Below, in pieces: positions 1-8,405 of a stretch of DNA of 64,000 nucleotides. The DNA lies in IMG/VR virus record IMGVR_UViG_3300047440_000809, positions 1 through 64,000 of that record, one strand, 5' to 3'. This stretch comes from a virus. The translations under genes and the position numbers were made by a program. Each line of letters begins with the position of its first letter. Position 1 is the stretch's first letter. The notes under the pieces are model-generated. The model made no database searches and was not told the DNA's origin. It was given only the letters and a program-made list of their open reading frames with translations.

Positions 1-42
1 GTTGGGGCCCATGAGAGGCCCGCAGACATAGACGAGCTTCAA
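1..42 (-). CDS. N-terminus of a DUF4406/DUF1937-like protein (runs off the left edge)
   Basis: Only the first 14 codons are inside the window. Reading from a TTG at 42-40, which overlaps the stop of the thymidylate kinase gene, gives KLVYVCGPLMGPN after the start. The pattern VYVCGPLMG matches the N-terminus of DUF4406/DUF1937 proteins, which resemble nucleoside 2-deoxyribosyltransferases and are common in phages. The translational overlap with a nucleotide kinase fits a nucleotide role. The call rests on very few residues. Confidence 0.4.
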   Translation of the reverse strand, partial: MKLVYVCGPLMGPN

Positions 43-707
43 CCGAGCACCATGCTCACCGAGCACACCTCGCGCCAGATGCGCGCGTGCACCGTGGCTG
101 CATCGGGCCCCTCGCCGTCGATCGTCCTCCACCGCGCGTCGGTCACGCGCTCGCGCCAGAGCGCCTCGTACTCGGCGCGCACGACCTTCTGCTTCTCGCG
201 GTCCTTCTCGTACCGGTCACGCAGCACGGGCCTCCGGCGCAGCGTCTCCTCCTCCGACACGGTGAGGAGCAGGTAGAGGTCGGCCTCGGGCAGTGGCTCC
301 TGCACGCGCCGCAGCCAGTCGCGGCTGAGCCCGTCGGAGGCGCCGAAGGCTTGGGCGCTCGGCGTCCAGCGGTCGCAGATGATGTAGCGCCCGGCGCGCA
401 GGTGGGCTCTGATGTCGGTGGCGGCGTCCATCTTATCCGCGAGCATGACGGACTGGAACCAGAGGGGGTCTTCGTCGGCACGGATCAGCGGCAAGGTGTC
501 GACGTTTTGCCCGCGAATAAGCGATTGCACCACCGCCGTCTCCCCCATCAGGTGCCGCCGCAGTGTCTTGCCCACTTCCGTCTCGTAGCGCGGGAACGAG
601 TACACGACGGCCTCATGCCCGAGCCGGCTGATGCGCTCGGCGAGGAGCTTCGACTGCGTAGCCTTCCCCGCGGCGTCGGTGCCTTCGAGCGCGATGAGCG
701 TGCCCAT
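39..707 (-). CDS. tmk: Thymidylate kinase (dTMP kinase)
   Basis: Probably phosphorylates dTMP to dTDP with ATP in the cytoplasm, feeding dTTP to phage replication. The 222-aa protein has the normal length for the family. It begins MGTLIALEGTDAAGKATQ, so the P-loop GTDAAGKAT lies at about residues 9-17. A DRW motif (CDRWTPSAQAFG, near residue 113) corresponds to the DR(Y/H) substrate motif, and RDRYEKDREK near residue 165 looks like the LID. The ATG at 707 overlaps the stop of the upstream gene (TGATG), so I prefer it over an ATG 63 nt upstream. Confidence 0.9.
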   Translation of the reverse strand: MGTLIALEGTDAAGKATQSKLLAERISRLGHEAVVYSFPRYETEVGKTLRRHLMGETAVVQSLIRGQNVDTLPLIRADEDPLWFQSVMLADKMDAATDIRAHLRAGRYIICDRWTPSAQAFGASDGLSRDWLRRVQEPLPEADLYLLLTVSEEETLRRRPVLRDRYEKDREKQKVVRAEYEALWRERVTDARWRTIDGEGPDAATVHARIWREVCSVSMVLG

Positions 708-973
708 CACTGAAGCTCGCCGGTCTGCACGTCGGGGGTCTTGAGCAGGTGCGGGTTCTCGCGGCGCCACTCGTCGACACGATCACGCATCGCGCGCACC
801 GCCTCGATCTGCGCCGGCTCGGCCCCGAGCCTCTCGCACTCCGCCTGGTAGAAGGCGAGCGTCGCCGGCACCGCGTTGTCCTTCGCCAGGAAGACCATCC
901 ACTGGTCCTGGGGGACGACCGAGCCGTCCTTGTTCTTGACCACTACACCATGGAACTTTCCGTCGAGCTTCAT
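707..973 (-). CDS. Small protein of unknown function
   Basis: 88 aa; no family recognised. The N-terminal half (MKLDGKFHGVVVKNKDGSVV) looks like beta strands and the C-terminal half is a charged helix. A strong ribosome-binding site (AAAGGAGACTG) lies just before the ATG at 973. It ends inside the tmk start (TGATG) and begins 2 nt after the stop of the gene upstream, so all three are probably co-translated. Confidence 0.75.
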   Translation of the reverse strand: MKLDGKFHGVVVKNKDGSVVPQDQWMVFLAKDNAVPATLAFYQAECERLGAEPAQIEAVRAMRDRVDEWRRENPHLLKTPDVQTGELQ

Positions 974-975
974 CG

Positions 976-1653
976 TCAGTCTCCTTTTCGGCCTATGACC
1001 GAATCGAACGTCCCGTCTGCTTCGTCCTCTTCCTCTTCACGCTCGAACCCCGGCGGCAGCTCGTACCCGCTGAGCGCGTCCACCGTGTCCGCCAACCGCC
1101 CGTCGAGCCGCTCCCCGCGAATGCGCCGCGACGCCTCCATGAGCTTGACCGTTCCGCGCTCCGTGGCATTCAGCTCACGCGAGATGTCGTTGACCACCTC
1201 CGTGAAATACGGCTTCTGTCCCTCTTGAAGGCCGCCGATCGTCTTGTGCACGAGGCAGTAGCGGCTTGGTGGCACGAAGCACGGAAGTCCTACGCCGCTA
1301 CCGGCGAGGTCGAGGATGAGCGCGCTCGCGGCGTCGCGGGAGAGCCCGTGCTTGACTGCGCCGGTACACCCGAGCGTGTTGATGTCGCCAGCTTTGCTGA
1401 TGCCGCATACGCGAAGCACCGCGCGCACCGCAGTCCGCGCCTCATCGTGGAGGCCGTTCCACATCTCGATGATCTCGGCGTCCGGGATGTCGGGGTACTG
1501 GGCCTTCAAGTCGCCGCACGTGGGCTTGCGCTCGCCGCAGAAGACCATCGTTTCGATCAGGCGATCTTCGGGCTGGATGAGCGGCGCGCGGGGGATTGGC
1601 TGTGGCGGTGGCGTGCGGCGGAACAGACGGCGGAAGAAGTCGAACAGACTCAT
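976..1653 (-). CDS. Unknown protein with acidic C-terminus
   Basis: 225 aa, not recognised. It starts with a basic, aromatic stretch (MSLFDFFRRLFRRTPPP) that could bind a membrane or DNA. It contains five cysteines around residues 39-125 and ends in an acidic tail with EEEEDEADG. The ATG at 1653 overlaps the stop of the HNH gene upstream (ATGA). Its place between replication genes suggests a DNA-metabolism role, but nothing in the sequence proves this. Confidence 0.7.
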   Translation of the reverse strand: MSLFDFFRRLFRRTPPPQPIPRAPLIQPEDRLIETMVFCGERKPTCGDLKAQYPDIPDAEIIEMWNGLHDEARTAVRAVLRVCGISKAGDINTLGCTGAVKHGLSRDAASALILDLAGSGVGLPCFVPPSRYCLVHKTIGGLQEGQKPYFTEVVNDISRELNATERGTVKLMEASRRIRGERLDGRLADTVDALSGYELPPGFEREEEEDEADGTFDSVIGRKGD

Positions 1654-2423
1654 GACGGGCTCCCTTTCATGTACGCGATGACCTTCTCTAGCTCTTCGAC
1701 CGTGCCGTCGCGCTTGAGTGCATTCGCCCGATGGCTAATCACACAGATGTTGTTGGGCACGTAGCCCTTGCCGATAACGACCTGATCAATAGACGGGCTG
1801 TTCGGCCCCAGGGTGCCTACTCCTCTAAAAAGCGGGATACCCAATACAGGACACGTTTCCGGGATGACAATATCAGCAGGTTTCAAGTCGAACGGGATAC
1901 CGCGTCTCTTCGCGCGCTGACGTGCGGAGTGCCACAGCGACAGTGTGTGCGACCTCCCGCCGTCAGGAAGGCTCAACCCGTGCTTGAACATGAGCGCACG
2001 TGTAACTTCGCGCCTCCGACAGCCACAGCTTGTCGACGCGCGTTTTCGCAAGGCGGTGCTGGAAACGTTGCGCGTGGTTCCACACGCACAGCGACACAGA
2101 TACATAGCGACAGACTTTATTTGGCCGCGGTGATCTCGTGGTCGCTCAGCGGCACGGGACAAAACCGTCCACCGATCGAACACCTTTCCGACTAGGTCAA
2201 AACGCTTGAGAAGACACTTGCGTCGGTAGCAACCACACGACGTACTCTTGCGATGAATGATATTCGACGCCAGCATTCGAACCGTGCTGCCACAGTCGCA
2301 GCGAAACAAGTACGTCATAGCGCCGCGCTCGCGCTTCGGTGCACCTAGACAAACCAGCCACCCGGAGCGCTCGCCCAAGCGAAATGGAGCCGGTGCTTCA
2401 GTGCTTATCGTCTCGTGTACCAT
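1650..2423 (-). CDS. HNH-type endonuclease with two zinc-knuckle repeats
   Basis: 257 aa. The N-terminal half holds two similar modules, each with CxC followed by SCGC (CDCGS...SCGC near residues 42-70 and CACGT...SCGC near 108-135), as in many phage HNH/homing-type endonucleases. The C-terminal part has CPVLGIPL, then PSIDQVVIGKGYVPNN and VISHRANALK, the usual pattern of the His-Asn-type catalytic region (D, N and H visible). The gene is visibly less GC-rich than its neighbours. It overlaps the primase stop by 19 nt and the next gene by ATGA. Probably a selfish insertion; a role in resolving phage DNA is possible. Confidence 0.75.
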   Translation of the reverse strand: MVHETISTEAPAPFRLGERSGWLVCLGAPKRERGAMTYLFRCDCGSTVRMLASNIIHRKSTSCGCYRRKCLLKRFDLVGKVFDRWTVLSRAAERPRDHRGQIKSVAMYLCRCACGTTRNVSSTALRKRASTSCGCRRREVTRALMFKHGLSLPDGGRSHTLSLWHSARQRAKRRGIPFDLKPADIVIPETCPVLGIPLFRGVGTLGPNSPSIDQVVIGKGYVPNNICVISHRANALKRDGTVEELEKVIAYMKGSPS

Positions 2424-3421
2424 GCCTGGCCACTTTCACCACTCCCACCTCTGTACGAACGCGGTTGGTCACGTGGGCGTATCGGCGCGTGGTCTATTCT
2501 CTCTGCCGTAGCGCGCCGTGCGCTTTCGATCGTCTTGTTTAGATAGCGCGGTCCTGCCTCCCTGTATTTCATGTTCGCGACGGGTTGCGTCTCGTATACC
2601 CAGTGCACCATGGAATCCGGCACACCCGCACGCACGAGCGCGCACACGACGACCCAGTCGGCCTCGGACCGCGTGACCTGCTTCTCCGAGTAGGCGTTCT
2701 TCTCACCCGTGTCGATGATGTCGAGCACGCCCGCGTCGAGCCGCCCGCGCAGCTCGAACCAGTCGACGGGCGGATCGACAGGGACCGGGATGCCGTCGAT
2801 CGGCTTGCGGGCGGGACCAGCACCCAGCTTGTCGAGCACGTCGTCGATCTGCTCGATGGTGTAGGCGCAGTCGGGGCGGGTCACCGCCGTTAGGTAGCAC
2901 CACCGCGGCGCCATCGCGTTCTTCCAGTTCAGTGACCCCGGCATCCGCGCAATGCGATTCAGGGAGTGCACGGCATCCGACTTCGTGAACTTGCACAGGC
3001 GCTCCCACACGAGCTTGGCCTTCTGCGGCTCGGTGGGCTCCGACAGCCGGATGTAGCGATGCTCGCCGCCACCCGACACTGCCGTCGCAGCCGCGTAGAT
3101 TCCTCGCATCGCCAGCACGCGGTCGACCTCAGCGGGATTCGTGCGCTCGTACTGGAGGTCGAGGAACAGCGCCGTCACGAATGGCACGTCGCGCTCGAAC
3201 GCGCTTGCGCAGCTCCGTGGGTTCACGTTCACGAAGACGTTCAGCCCGTTGAGCGCGGCGTCGATACCGCACTCGACCGCGACGTCGGCGCGCGTGAAGT
3301 ATTGCTTCATGATCTGACGGCCGCGCATCCCGGTCACCTCGATCAGCGCGCTCGCGCTCGGTGACGGGTGGAGCACAGCCATCAGCGGAGCGGCGTGGGC
3401 TCGTTGTTCGTCGAGCAGCAT
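2405..3421 (-). CDS. Archaeo-eukaryotic-type primase (RepB/PrimPol-like)
   Basis: 338 aa. It should make primers for DNA replication. Motifs expected of AEP primases are visible: FLDLQ at residues 86-90 (acidic metal site), SGGGEHRYIRL at 116-126 (the sxH motif) and NRIARMPGSLNWKN at 155-168. The C-terminal ~120 residues could be a helical primase-associated domain. The ATG at 3421 overlaps the stop of the SF1 helicase gene (TGATG), so I use it and not an upstream ATG at 3589 that lies inside that gene. Fine classification (RepB vs PrimPol) is uncertain. Confidence 0.75.
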   Translation of the reverse strand: MLLDEQRAHAAPLMAVLHPSPSASALIEVTGMRGRQIMKQYFTRADVAVECGIDAALNGLNVFVNVNPRSCASAFERDVPFVTALFLDLQYERTNPAEVDRVLAMRGIYAAATAVSGGGEHRYIRLSEPTEPQKAKLVWERLCKFTKSDAVHSLNRIARMPGSLNWKNAMAPRWCYLTAVTRPDCAYTIEQIDDVLDKLGAGPARKPIDGIPVPVDPPVDWFELRGRLDAGVLDIIDTGEKNAYSEKQVTRSEADWVVVCALVRAGVPDSMVHWVYETQPVANMKYREAGPRYLNKTIESARRATAERIDHAPIRPRDQPRSYRGGSGESGQAWYTRR

Positions 3422-5055
3422 CAGACGTTCCCCTGGTAGACGGCCGTCATCGCGGAGCTTCGAGTGACTGCCGTGTATAGCCACCGCCGCCCGTCCTCCT
3501 CGTTCAGGCGAACCGACGGCTCCAAGATCACCAACACGAACGGCCACTGCCCGCCCTGTCCGGCGTGCGCCGTGTAGCAGTAGCCCCACTGCGCGTGCAC
3601 GTGCGGGCTGACGCTGTCTCCGGTGTAGAGCCTCTCAAGCCGCGCCCACTGCTGCGCCGCGATCTCGATGGCCTTCGGTCCGGACTCTAGCCGGCCGTGC
3701 AACTCTTCGATTGCCATCGTCGCGAGCGCCTTGCCACCGACCCGCACAGCGCCGAAGCGAGCAGTCTCACGGATGTCCTTGTAGTGGTCCCGGACCTGCT
3801 CCGGTTGTTCCGGCGGCACCGCCCATCCCTCGAAGTTGAACGTCTCGCCGTTCATCAGCCCGACGATGTAGTTGTTCTTCCGGCACAGCAGCGGCTCCCC
3901 GAGCTGCGGCATCTCGTCGTAGATGCCGAGCGCCTGCCGGATGCCGGCGTTCACGCGGAACCGCGTGACGTTCCGGTGGCAGATGGTGATGCCGCCCTGC
4001 TTGTAGACCGCGACGCACACCTCCGCGAGCTGCGTAGGATGGATCTGCGGCAGCTCGTTCAGTGCACGCCGACCCGCGCCGTTACGGATGGCCATCGACA
4101 CGCGAATGACCGGCGAGTCCTGCGCCTGCCGGAGCACCTCGGTCATCTCGATGCGCTCGGCGCCGAGCTGCTGCGCGAACGCCGGCGTCAGGATGGAGAA
4201 GGGCGGGGCGTTCGGCGCCTGGACGGGCGGGAGCTGGAAGCCGTCGCCGATGCAGACGAGCTTGACCTCGTGGTGCTCGGCGATCGACCGCACGTCCTCC
4301 CAGATGTCGGGCCCCACCATCGAGGCTTCGTCGAGCACGATGAGGCGTGACCGCGGCAGCTGCGCCTCGATCTCATCGGCGCTCTTCCGCACGAACTCGG
4401 TCAGGCCCGTCTTCTGGTCCTCGACCACCTTATATATGAGGCGGTGAATGGTCATCGCGTCGAGCCCGGTCAGCTCACGCACGCGCATCGCGGCGCGGCC
4501 TGTAGGCGTGATGACGATGGGCGGCCCGAACTCGTGCGCGAGGAAGAGGATACCGGCCGACTTGCCCACGCCGGCGAAGCCCACCCAGACCGTGACGGCG
4601 TACCCGCGCTTCTTCATCATGCGGCGCACGGCATCGATCGCCCGGTGCTGGTCGTCGGTGGGTTGGAAGGGCAGGGGCCGCACGGTGTCCGACGACATGA
4701 CCAGCGACAGCTGCGCCTCGGTGGGCGGGGGAGGCGGCTCCGGCGGCGGTGGCACGTCGACGGCAGCTGCACCCACCCGGCGCTCGATGCGCTTCGCGAG
4801 GTCGACGAATCCCAGCTCGTAGACGCGCGTGATGGCCGTCCGCAGCGCCTCGCCGCGGAGAGCCTCCTGGGCGATGGCGTGGATGTACTTGGCGGCCTCG
4901 ACGCGCTCGTCGGCGGTGAGCGTAGAGATCTTGCGGTAGCCATACTGCCCACGGCACGAGCTATCGAGCCCTGTCTGCGCGTCGGTGAGATCGCGTAGGC
5001 CCATCCCGCAGGCCGCACAGTTGGTCGAGGTGTTGGTGATGAGGGGGGCGGTCAT
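3421..5055 (-). CDS. SF1 DNA helicase, RecD/Dda-like
   Basis: 544 aa. Predicted 5'-3' ATP-driven DNA helicase. Order seen: a short Cys-rich N-terminus (CAACG near residues 13-17, another Cys at 34), a Pro-rich linker (100-112), Walker A GFAGVGKSAG (159-168), Walker B LIVLDEASMV (about 237-246), motif III GDGFQLPPV, TEVLRQ, and C-terminal UvrD_C_2-like motifs YTAHAGQGGQW and YTAVTRSS. The ATG at 5055 has GGAGGAGGAC just before it and overlaps the upstream stop by ATGA. Co-transcribed with primase and polymerase, so a replication or recombination helicase is likely. Confidence 0.9.
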   Translation of the reverse strand: MTAPLITNTSTNCAACGMGLRDLTDAQTGLDSSCRGQYGYRKISTLTADERVEAAKYIHAIAQEALRGEALRTAITRVYELGFVDLAKRIERRVGAAAVDVPPPPEPPPPPTEAQLSLVMSSDTVRPLPFQPTDDQHRAIDAVRRMMKKRGYAVTVWVGFAGVGKSAGILFLAHEFGPPIVITPTGRAAMRVRELTGLDAMTIHRLIYKVVEDQKTGLTEFVRKSADEIEAQLPRSRLIVLDEASMVGPDIWEDVRSIAEHHEVKLVCIGDGFQLPPVQAPNAPPFSILTPAFAQQLGAERIEMTEVLRQAQDSPVIRVSMAIRNGAGRRALNELPQIHPTQLAEVCVAVYKQGGITICHRNVTRFRVNAGIRQALGIYDEMPQLGEPLLCRKNNYIVGLMNGETFNFEGWAVPPEQPEQVRDHYKDIRETARFGAVRVGGKALATMAIEELHGRLESGPKAIEIAAQQWARLERLYTGDSVSPHVHAQWGYCYTAHAGQGGQWPFVLVILEPSVRLNEEDGRRWLYTAVTRSSAMTAVYQGNV

Positions 5056-5702
5056 GTCCTCCTCCACACCCGCGTCAGTGCCACGACGGCATGCTCCAGC
5101 GGCAACGCCCACGCCGACGGGGGCAGCGGTTCGGCGAACGCGTGCACGACGGGCGCACCGTACGGGGCGAGGATACGTGCGGGCACGTCCTCCTGGTTCG
5201 ACTTCGACACGACCGTGACCGCGAGTCCATCGACGTACGTGCCGTGGAAGACCCGCTTCGGGAAGAAGTATCCCCGCCCTTCGACGATCGTCTTCACCTG
5301 GCGCGTGAGGGTGTACCTCGTCGGGAGCGCCGTGACGTTGCCGTCGTTCATGCCGTGCCGATCGGCCGCGCGTGCATGAACGACCTCGTGGAGCTGCCAG
5401 TCACCCGTGCCGTCGGAGTGCGTGACAAGCTCGAACTCGGCCTGCTTGATCGTCCCCACCAGCACGCGGCTATAGAGGTCGAACCGGTGGTCGTGGAGGA
5501 GCCCGCTCTCCTCGATGCCGGCCCGGCGCAGCGACGGATGCCACACGTGCACGCGCAGCTCTTCGGTATCACCCTCGTGCAGGTAGGCTTGCAGCATCCC
5601 GAGGCCCGAGTGGCGCCAGTCGAGGTGAGGGATGAGCCGCGCGAGCGTGCCGGCCAAGACTCGATTGTCCGGGTGGCTGTGGAAGCCAATCTCGGTTCTC
5701 AC
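5052..5702 (-). CDS. Cupin-like protein of unknown function
   Basis: 216 aa. The motif LLHDHRFDLYSRVLVG near residue 68 and FHGTYVDGLAVTVV near residue 155 resemble the paired His-containing strands of a metal-binding cupin barrel. The substrate is unknown; nothing points to a specific enzyme. The GTG at 5702 overlaps the polymerase stop (GTGA). The open frame runs on to 6524, but that part is antisense to the polymerase and is not coding. Confidence 0.6.
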   Translation of the reverse strand: MRTEIGFHSHPDNRVLAGTLARLIPHLDWRHSGLGMLQAYLHEGDTEELRVHVWHPSLRRAGIEESGLLHDHRFDLYSRVLVGTIKQAEFELVTHSDGTGDWQLHEVVHARAADRHGMNDGNVTALPTRYTLTRQVKTIVEGRGYFFPKRVFHGTYVDGLAVTVVSKSNQEDVPARILAPYGAPVVHAFAEPLPPSAWALPLEHAVVALTRVWRRT

Positions 5703-8221
5703 GAGACGGCCTTCCACGACTCCGCCGCCTTCGCCTGCGCGGGGAACAACATCTTTCCGATCTTCTTCTGCATGACGGTCTCCACGATCCTCTTCACGTC
5801 TTCGGCCTCGCCGGCCGCGCACTCCACCACGAGCTGGTCGTGGCCGTTCACCACCAGCCCGCGGTGCCGCTCGAAGTCGAACGGGTAGGCGCGCACCAGC
5901 CCCTGGATGGCACCGTTCTGGAGATCGGCCGCCGCCCCCTGGATGGGGAAGTTCGCCATTTCCGTCGGGGACTCGCCCCCGATGAAGAAGCGCTTCCGCT
6001 TGTGGTACTCGGTCTCCATGTACCCACGGGCGCGCCAGCCGTAGATGCACTTCTTCTTCCACTCGACGATGGCCGGGTGCTGCTGCCACCAGATCGCGTA
6101 GACCCGCTCGACCATCTGGAGCGTGATGCCCGGGAAGAGCGGCTGGAGGTTGTCGTCGCGCATGAGCGACAACGTCTGGTAGATCTTGGGCGGCTCCGCG
6201 CCGTAGTTGAGCGCGTAGACGAACCGCTTGATGAAGTTGCGGACCTCGTCCGTCACCTGCTCGGGGGTGCAGCGGAACACGCCGCACGCGTTCGCCACGT
6301 GCACGTCGGGGCCCGTCTTGGCATCGAACGCGGCGAACGCGGCGATGAGCGGCTCGTCCCCGGCAAGGAGCGCGATCATCCGAAGCTCGACGGCGCTCAT
6401 GTCGGCCGCGACGAACACGTTGCCGGGCGCCGGGATGAACATCGCGCGCAGCTTCTTGGGGATGTTCTGGAGGTTGACTGGCGAGTTCGAGCCCCAGCGG
6501 CCGGCGGTCTTGCCTGGGCGCCACGTCGTGCGTAGCCGGCCATCCCAGTGCACAGGCGGCCCACCCTCGATGCGACCATCCTTGGCGTGCCCGGTGTTGG
6601 TGCCGAGGATCTTCTCCGCCTCGCGGTAGCCGATGAGCGCGTGGATAACCCTCTCGGCGCGCTCGTCCACGCCCAGGCTGAGGAGATCGAGCAGCGTGTT
6701 CTCGTCCGTGCTCGGCTCGTCCGAGTCGGTCATGTGCATTTCGAGCGGCGAGAGCCCGAGGTCTTCGTAGAGCAGCTTGCGCATCTGCGGGTACGACGCC
6801 GGGTTGACCGGGCGGCCTGCGACTTCGATGAACTCGGCGAGCAGCCGGTCGCTCTTCTGCTGATACTCCTCGGCGAACGCCAGCCGCTTGACGGGGTCGA
6901 TGTAGATGCCGAGCGTCGACATCGCCCGACCGATGCGGAACAGCTCAGCGTCTAGCGTGTAGATGTGCTGCTGGCTGGTGTTGATGAGGTTCTGCTCGGT
7001 GTAGGCCGTCGAGACGTGTGTGACCGCGATGTCGTAGGAGAGGTAGCGGTCGAGGATCGCGTCGTCCGGCACGTTCGAGTGCTTGACGTCGTCCTTCCAG
7101 TGCGGTGCGTCCGTGTACATCGAGCCGCAGAAGTCGAGCCCATGGGGCAGCTCGCTCGTCACGCCGACTTGATGCGCCACCATGCCGTCGTAGTGGACGG
7201 CGTCCGGGATGGTCATGCCGAAGCGGTGCAGGATGATCGAGTCGAACGCGATGCCGTTGTGCGTGTCGATGCGCGGCGCTCGCATGAAGTAGTCGCCAAT
7301 CACGCGCGCCTGGGCCTGCGCCTCGTCGGGGTGTAGCAGCGCATGACCCTTCACCGACAGCGGCGAGAAGATCATCACCTCCTTGTCGTCACCGACACCC
7401 ACGCGCCGCAGGTTGCACACCCAGCGGTCGATGCCGTCGGTCTCGACGTCGACCGCTACGCGCGGCCGCTGGACGGCAAGGAAGTTGGCCACCTCCACGG
7501 CGCTCTTCGGCACGAAGTACCGAGGGTCCTTCCACGTGTTGCCGCCGTAGGCGAGCCGCACCGCCTTGGTCACGTCGGCGTGGAACACCGGCCGGTACCG
7601 AGCGCCCTCGTCTCGAAGGACGAACGCCGCGTGGGGCGTGGCGAGCGCGCGCGGGCCGTTGGGGATCTGGAGCGGCGTACCCCGCACCTTCATGACGGTC
7701 TGGTTGATGCCGGCGGCGGTCACGCTCGCTCCGCCCATCAGGATCACGAAGCTCGCGCGAGCTATCTCCTGGCGCAGCCGCCCTGAGCAGCAGTCGATAG
7801 GCGAGGGCAGCCCCTTCTTCTTGCACTGCTGGAGGTACTTCTTCATATCGCCGCCGTCGGGCATGCAGGCGGACGCGTTCGTGAGTCCCACCCGCTCCAT
7901 CGGTGCGTGCGCTTGCTGTAGAGACTTCCGCAGCTCACGGCCGCTCGCGCCGATGAGCACCTTGCCCTCGCGCACCTCGTTGATGCCCGGCGCCTCGGCG
8001 ACGACCAGGATGTCGATGGGCCCAGGCGGGAGCGTCGGCGGCACGGGGCCCCGCTTGCAGCCGAGTAGCGGGCACCGCCAACACTCGGCCCCGCGGCTGA
8101 TGGCGTCGGCGTGGATTTGGACGTCGGGCGGGGCGACGCGGCCCGTGTAGGCTTCGATGCTGCCGGCGACGTCGCTGAGAGCCACGGCTGCGCGGAAGGC
8201 GTCATGGGAGTCAGGTTCCAC
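5699..8221 (-). CDS. Uracil-DNA glycosylase / 3'-5' exonuclease / family A DNA polymerase fusion
   Basis: About 840 aa, the replicative polymerase. Residues ~40-200 are a family 4/5-type UDG: CWRC (47-50), VVAEAPGINE (73-82), GASG (91-94) and further cysteines near 119 and 144 that could complete a 4Fe-4S site. Next comes a DEDDy exonuclease: VAVDVETDG, THNGIAFDS and YLSYD. The polymerase follows: AADMSAVELR (motif A), FIKRFVYALNYG (motif B) and GHDQLVVE (motif C; the usual HDE is HDQ). The GTG at 8221 is my start; it overlaps the upstream gene by 11 nt. A UDG domain on a phage PolA is known from SPO1. Confidence 0.92.
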   Translation of the reverse strand: MEPDSHDAFRAAVALSDVAGSIEAYTGRVAPPDVQIHADAISRGAECWRCPLLGCKRGPVPPTLPPGPIDILVVAEAPGINEVREGKVLIGASGRELRKSLQQAHAPMERVGLTNASACMPDGGDMKKYLQQCKKKGLPSPIDCCSGRLRQEIARASFVILMGGASVTAAGINQTVMKVRGTPLQIPNGPRALATPHAAFVLRDEGARYRPVFHADVTKAVRLAYGGNTWKDPRYFVPKSAVEVANFLAVQRPRVAVDVETDGIDRWVCNLRRVGVGDDKEVMIFSPLSVKGHALLHPDEAQAQARVIGDYFMRAPRIDTHNGIAFDSIILHRFGMTIPDAVHYDGMVAHQVGVTSELPHGLDFCGSMYTDAPHWKDDVKHSNVPDDAILDRYLSYDIAVTHVSTAYTEQNLINTSQQHIYTLDAELFRIGRAMSTLGIYIDPVKRLAFAEEYQQKSDRLLAEFIEVAGRPVNPASYPQMRKLLYEDLGLSPLEMHMTDSDEPSTDENTLLDLLSLGVDERAERVIHALIGYREAEKILGTNTGHAKDGRIEGGPPVHWDGRLRTTWRPGKTAGRWGSNSPVNLQNIPKKLRAMFIPAPGNVFVAADMSAVELRMIALLAGDEPLIAAFAAFDAKTGPDVHVANACGVFRCTPEQVTDEVRNFIKRFVYALNYGAEPPKIYQTLSLMRDDNLQPLFPGITLQMVERVYAIWWQQHPAIVEWKKKCIYGWRARGYMETEYHKRKRFFIGGESPTEMANFPIQGAAADLQNGAIQGLVRAYPFDFERHRGLVVNGHDQLVVECAAGEAEDVKRIVETVMQKKIGKMLFPAQAKAAESWKAVS

Positions 8222-8405
8222 TGTGGTCGGTCTCGATACGGTCGACGCTCGACGACGGCCAGAACACCGTTTCACCGTTTGTGAGTTCGACTACGAAGAT
8301 AGAACCAACGATCTTCACCTGCGTCACGAGCGCGTGCACGACCGGTGGCAGTTGAGCTTCGTCGCCCATGCTCTCCCACTGGGGCCTGTAGACCTTGACC
8401 TTCAT
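8211..8405 (-). CDS. Small protein of unknown function
   Basis: 64 aa, mostly beta-strand pattern (VTQVKIVGSIFVVELTNG, then VFWPSSSVDRIE). The ATG at 8405 follows the exonuclease stop directly and has GGAGGGG in front of it. It sits between exonuclease and polymerase, so it may help one of them; this is inference from position only. Confidence 0.65.
   Translation of the reverse strand: MKVKVYRPQWESMGDEAQLPPVVHALVTQVKIVGSIFVVELTNGETVFWPSSSVDRIETDHSGT

Noticed and set aside
5052-6524. 490-codon minus-strand frame extending upstream of the cupin-like gene
   Set aside because: The part above 5702 lies in another frame of the polymerase gene, whose motifs are unmistakable; the translation is low-complexity Arg/Pro/Ala.
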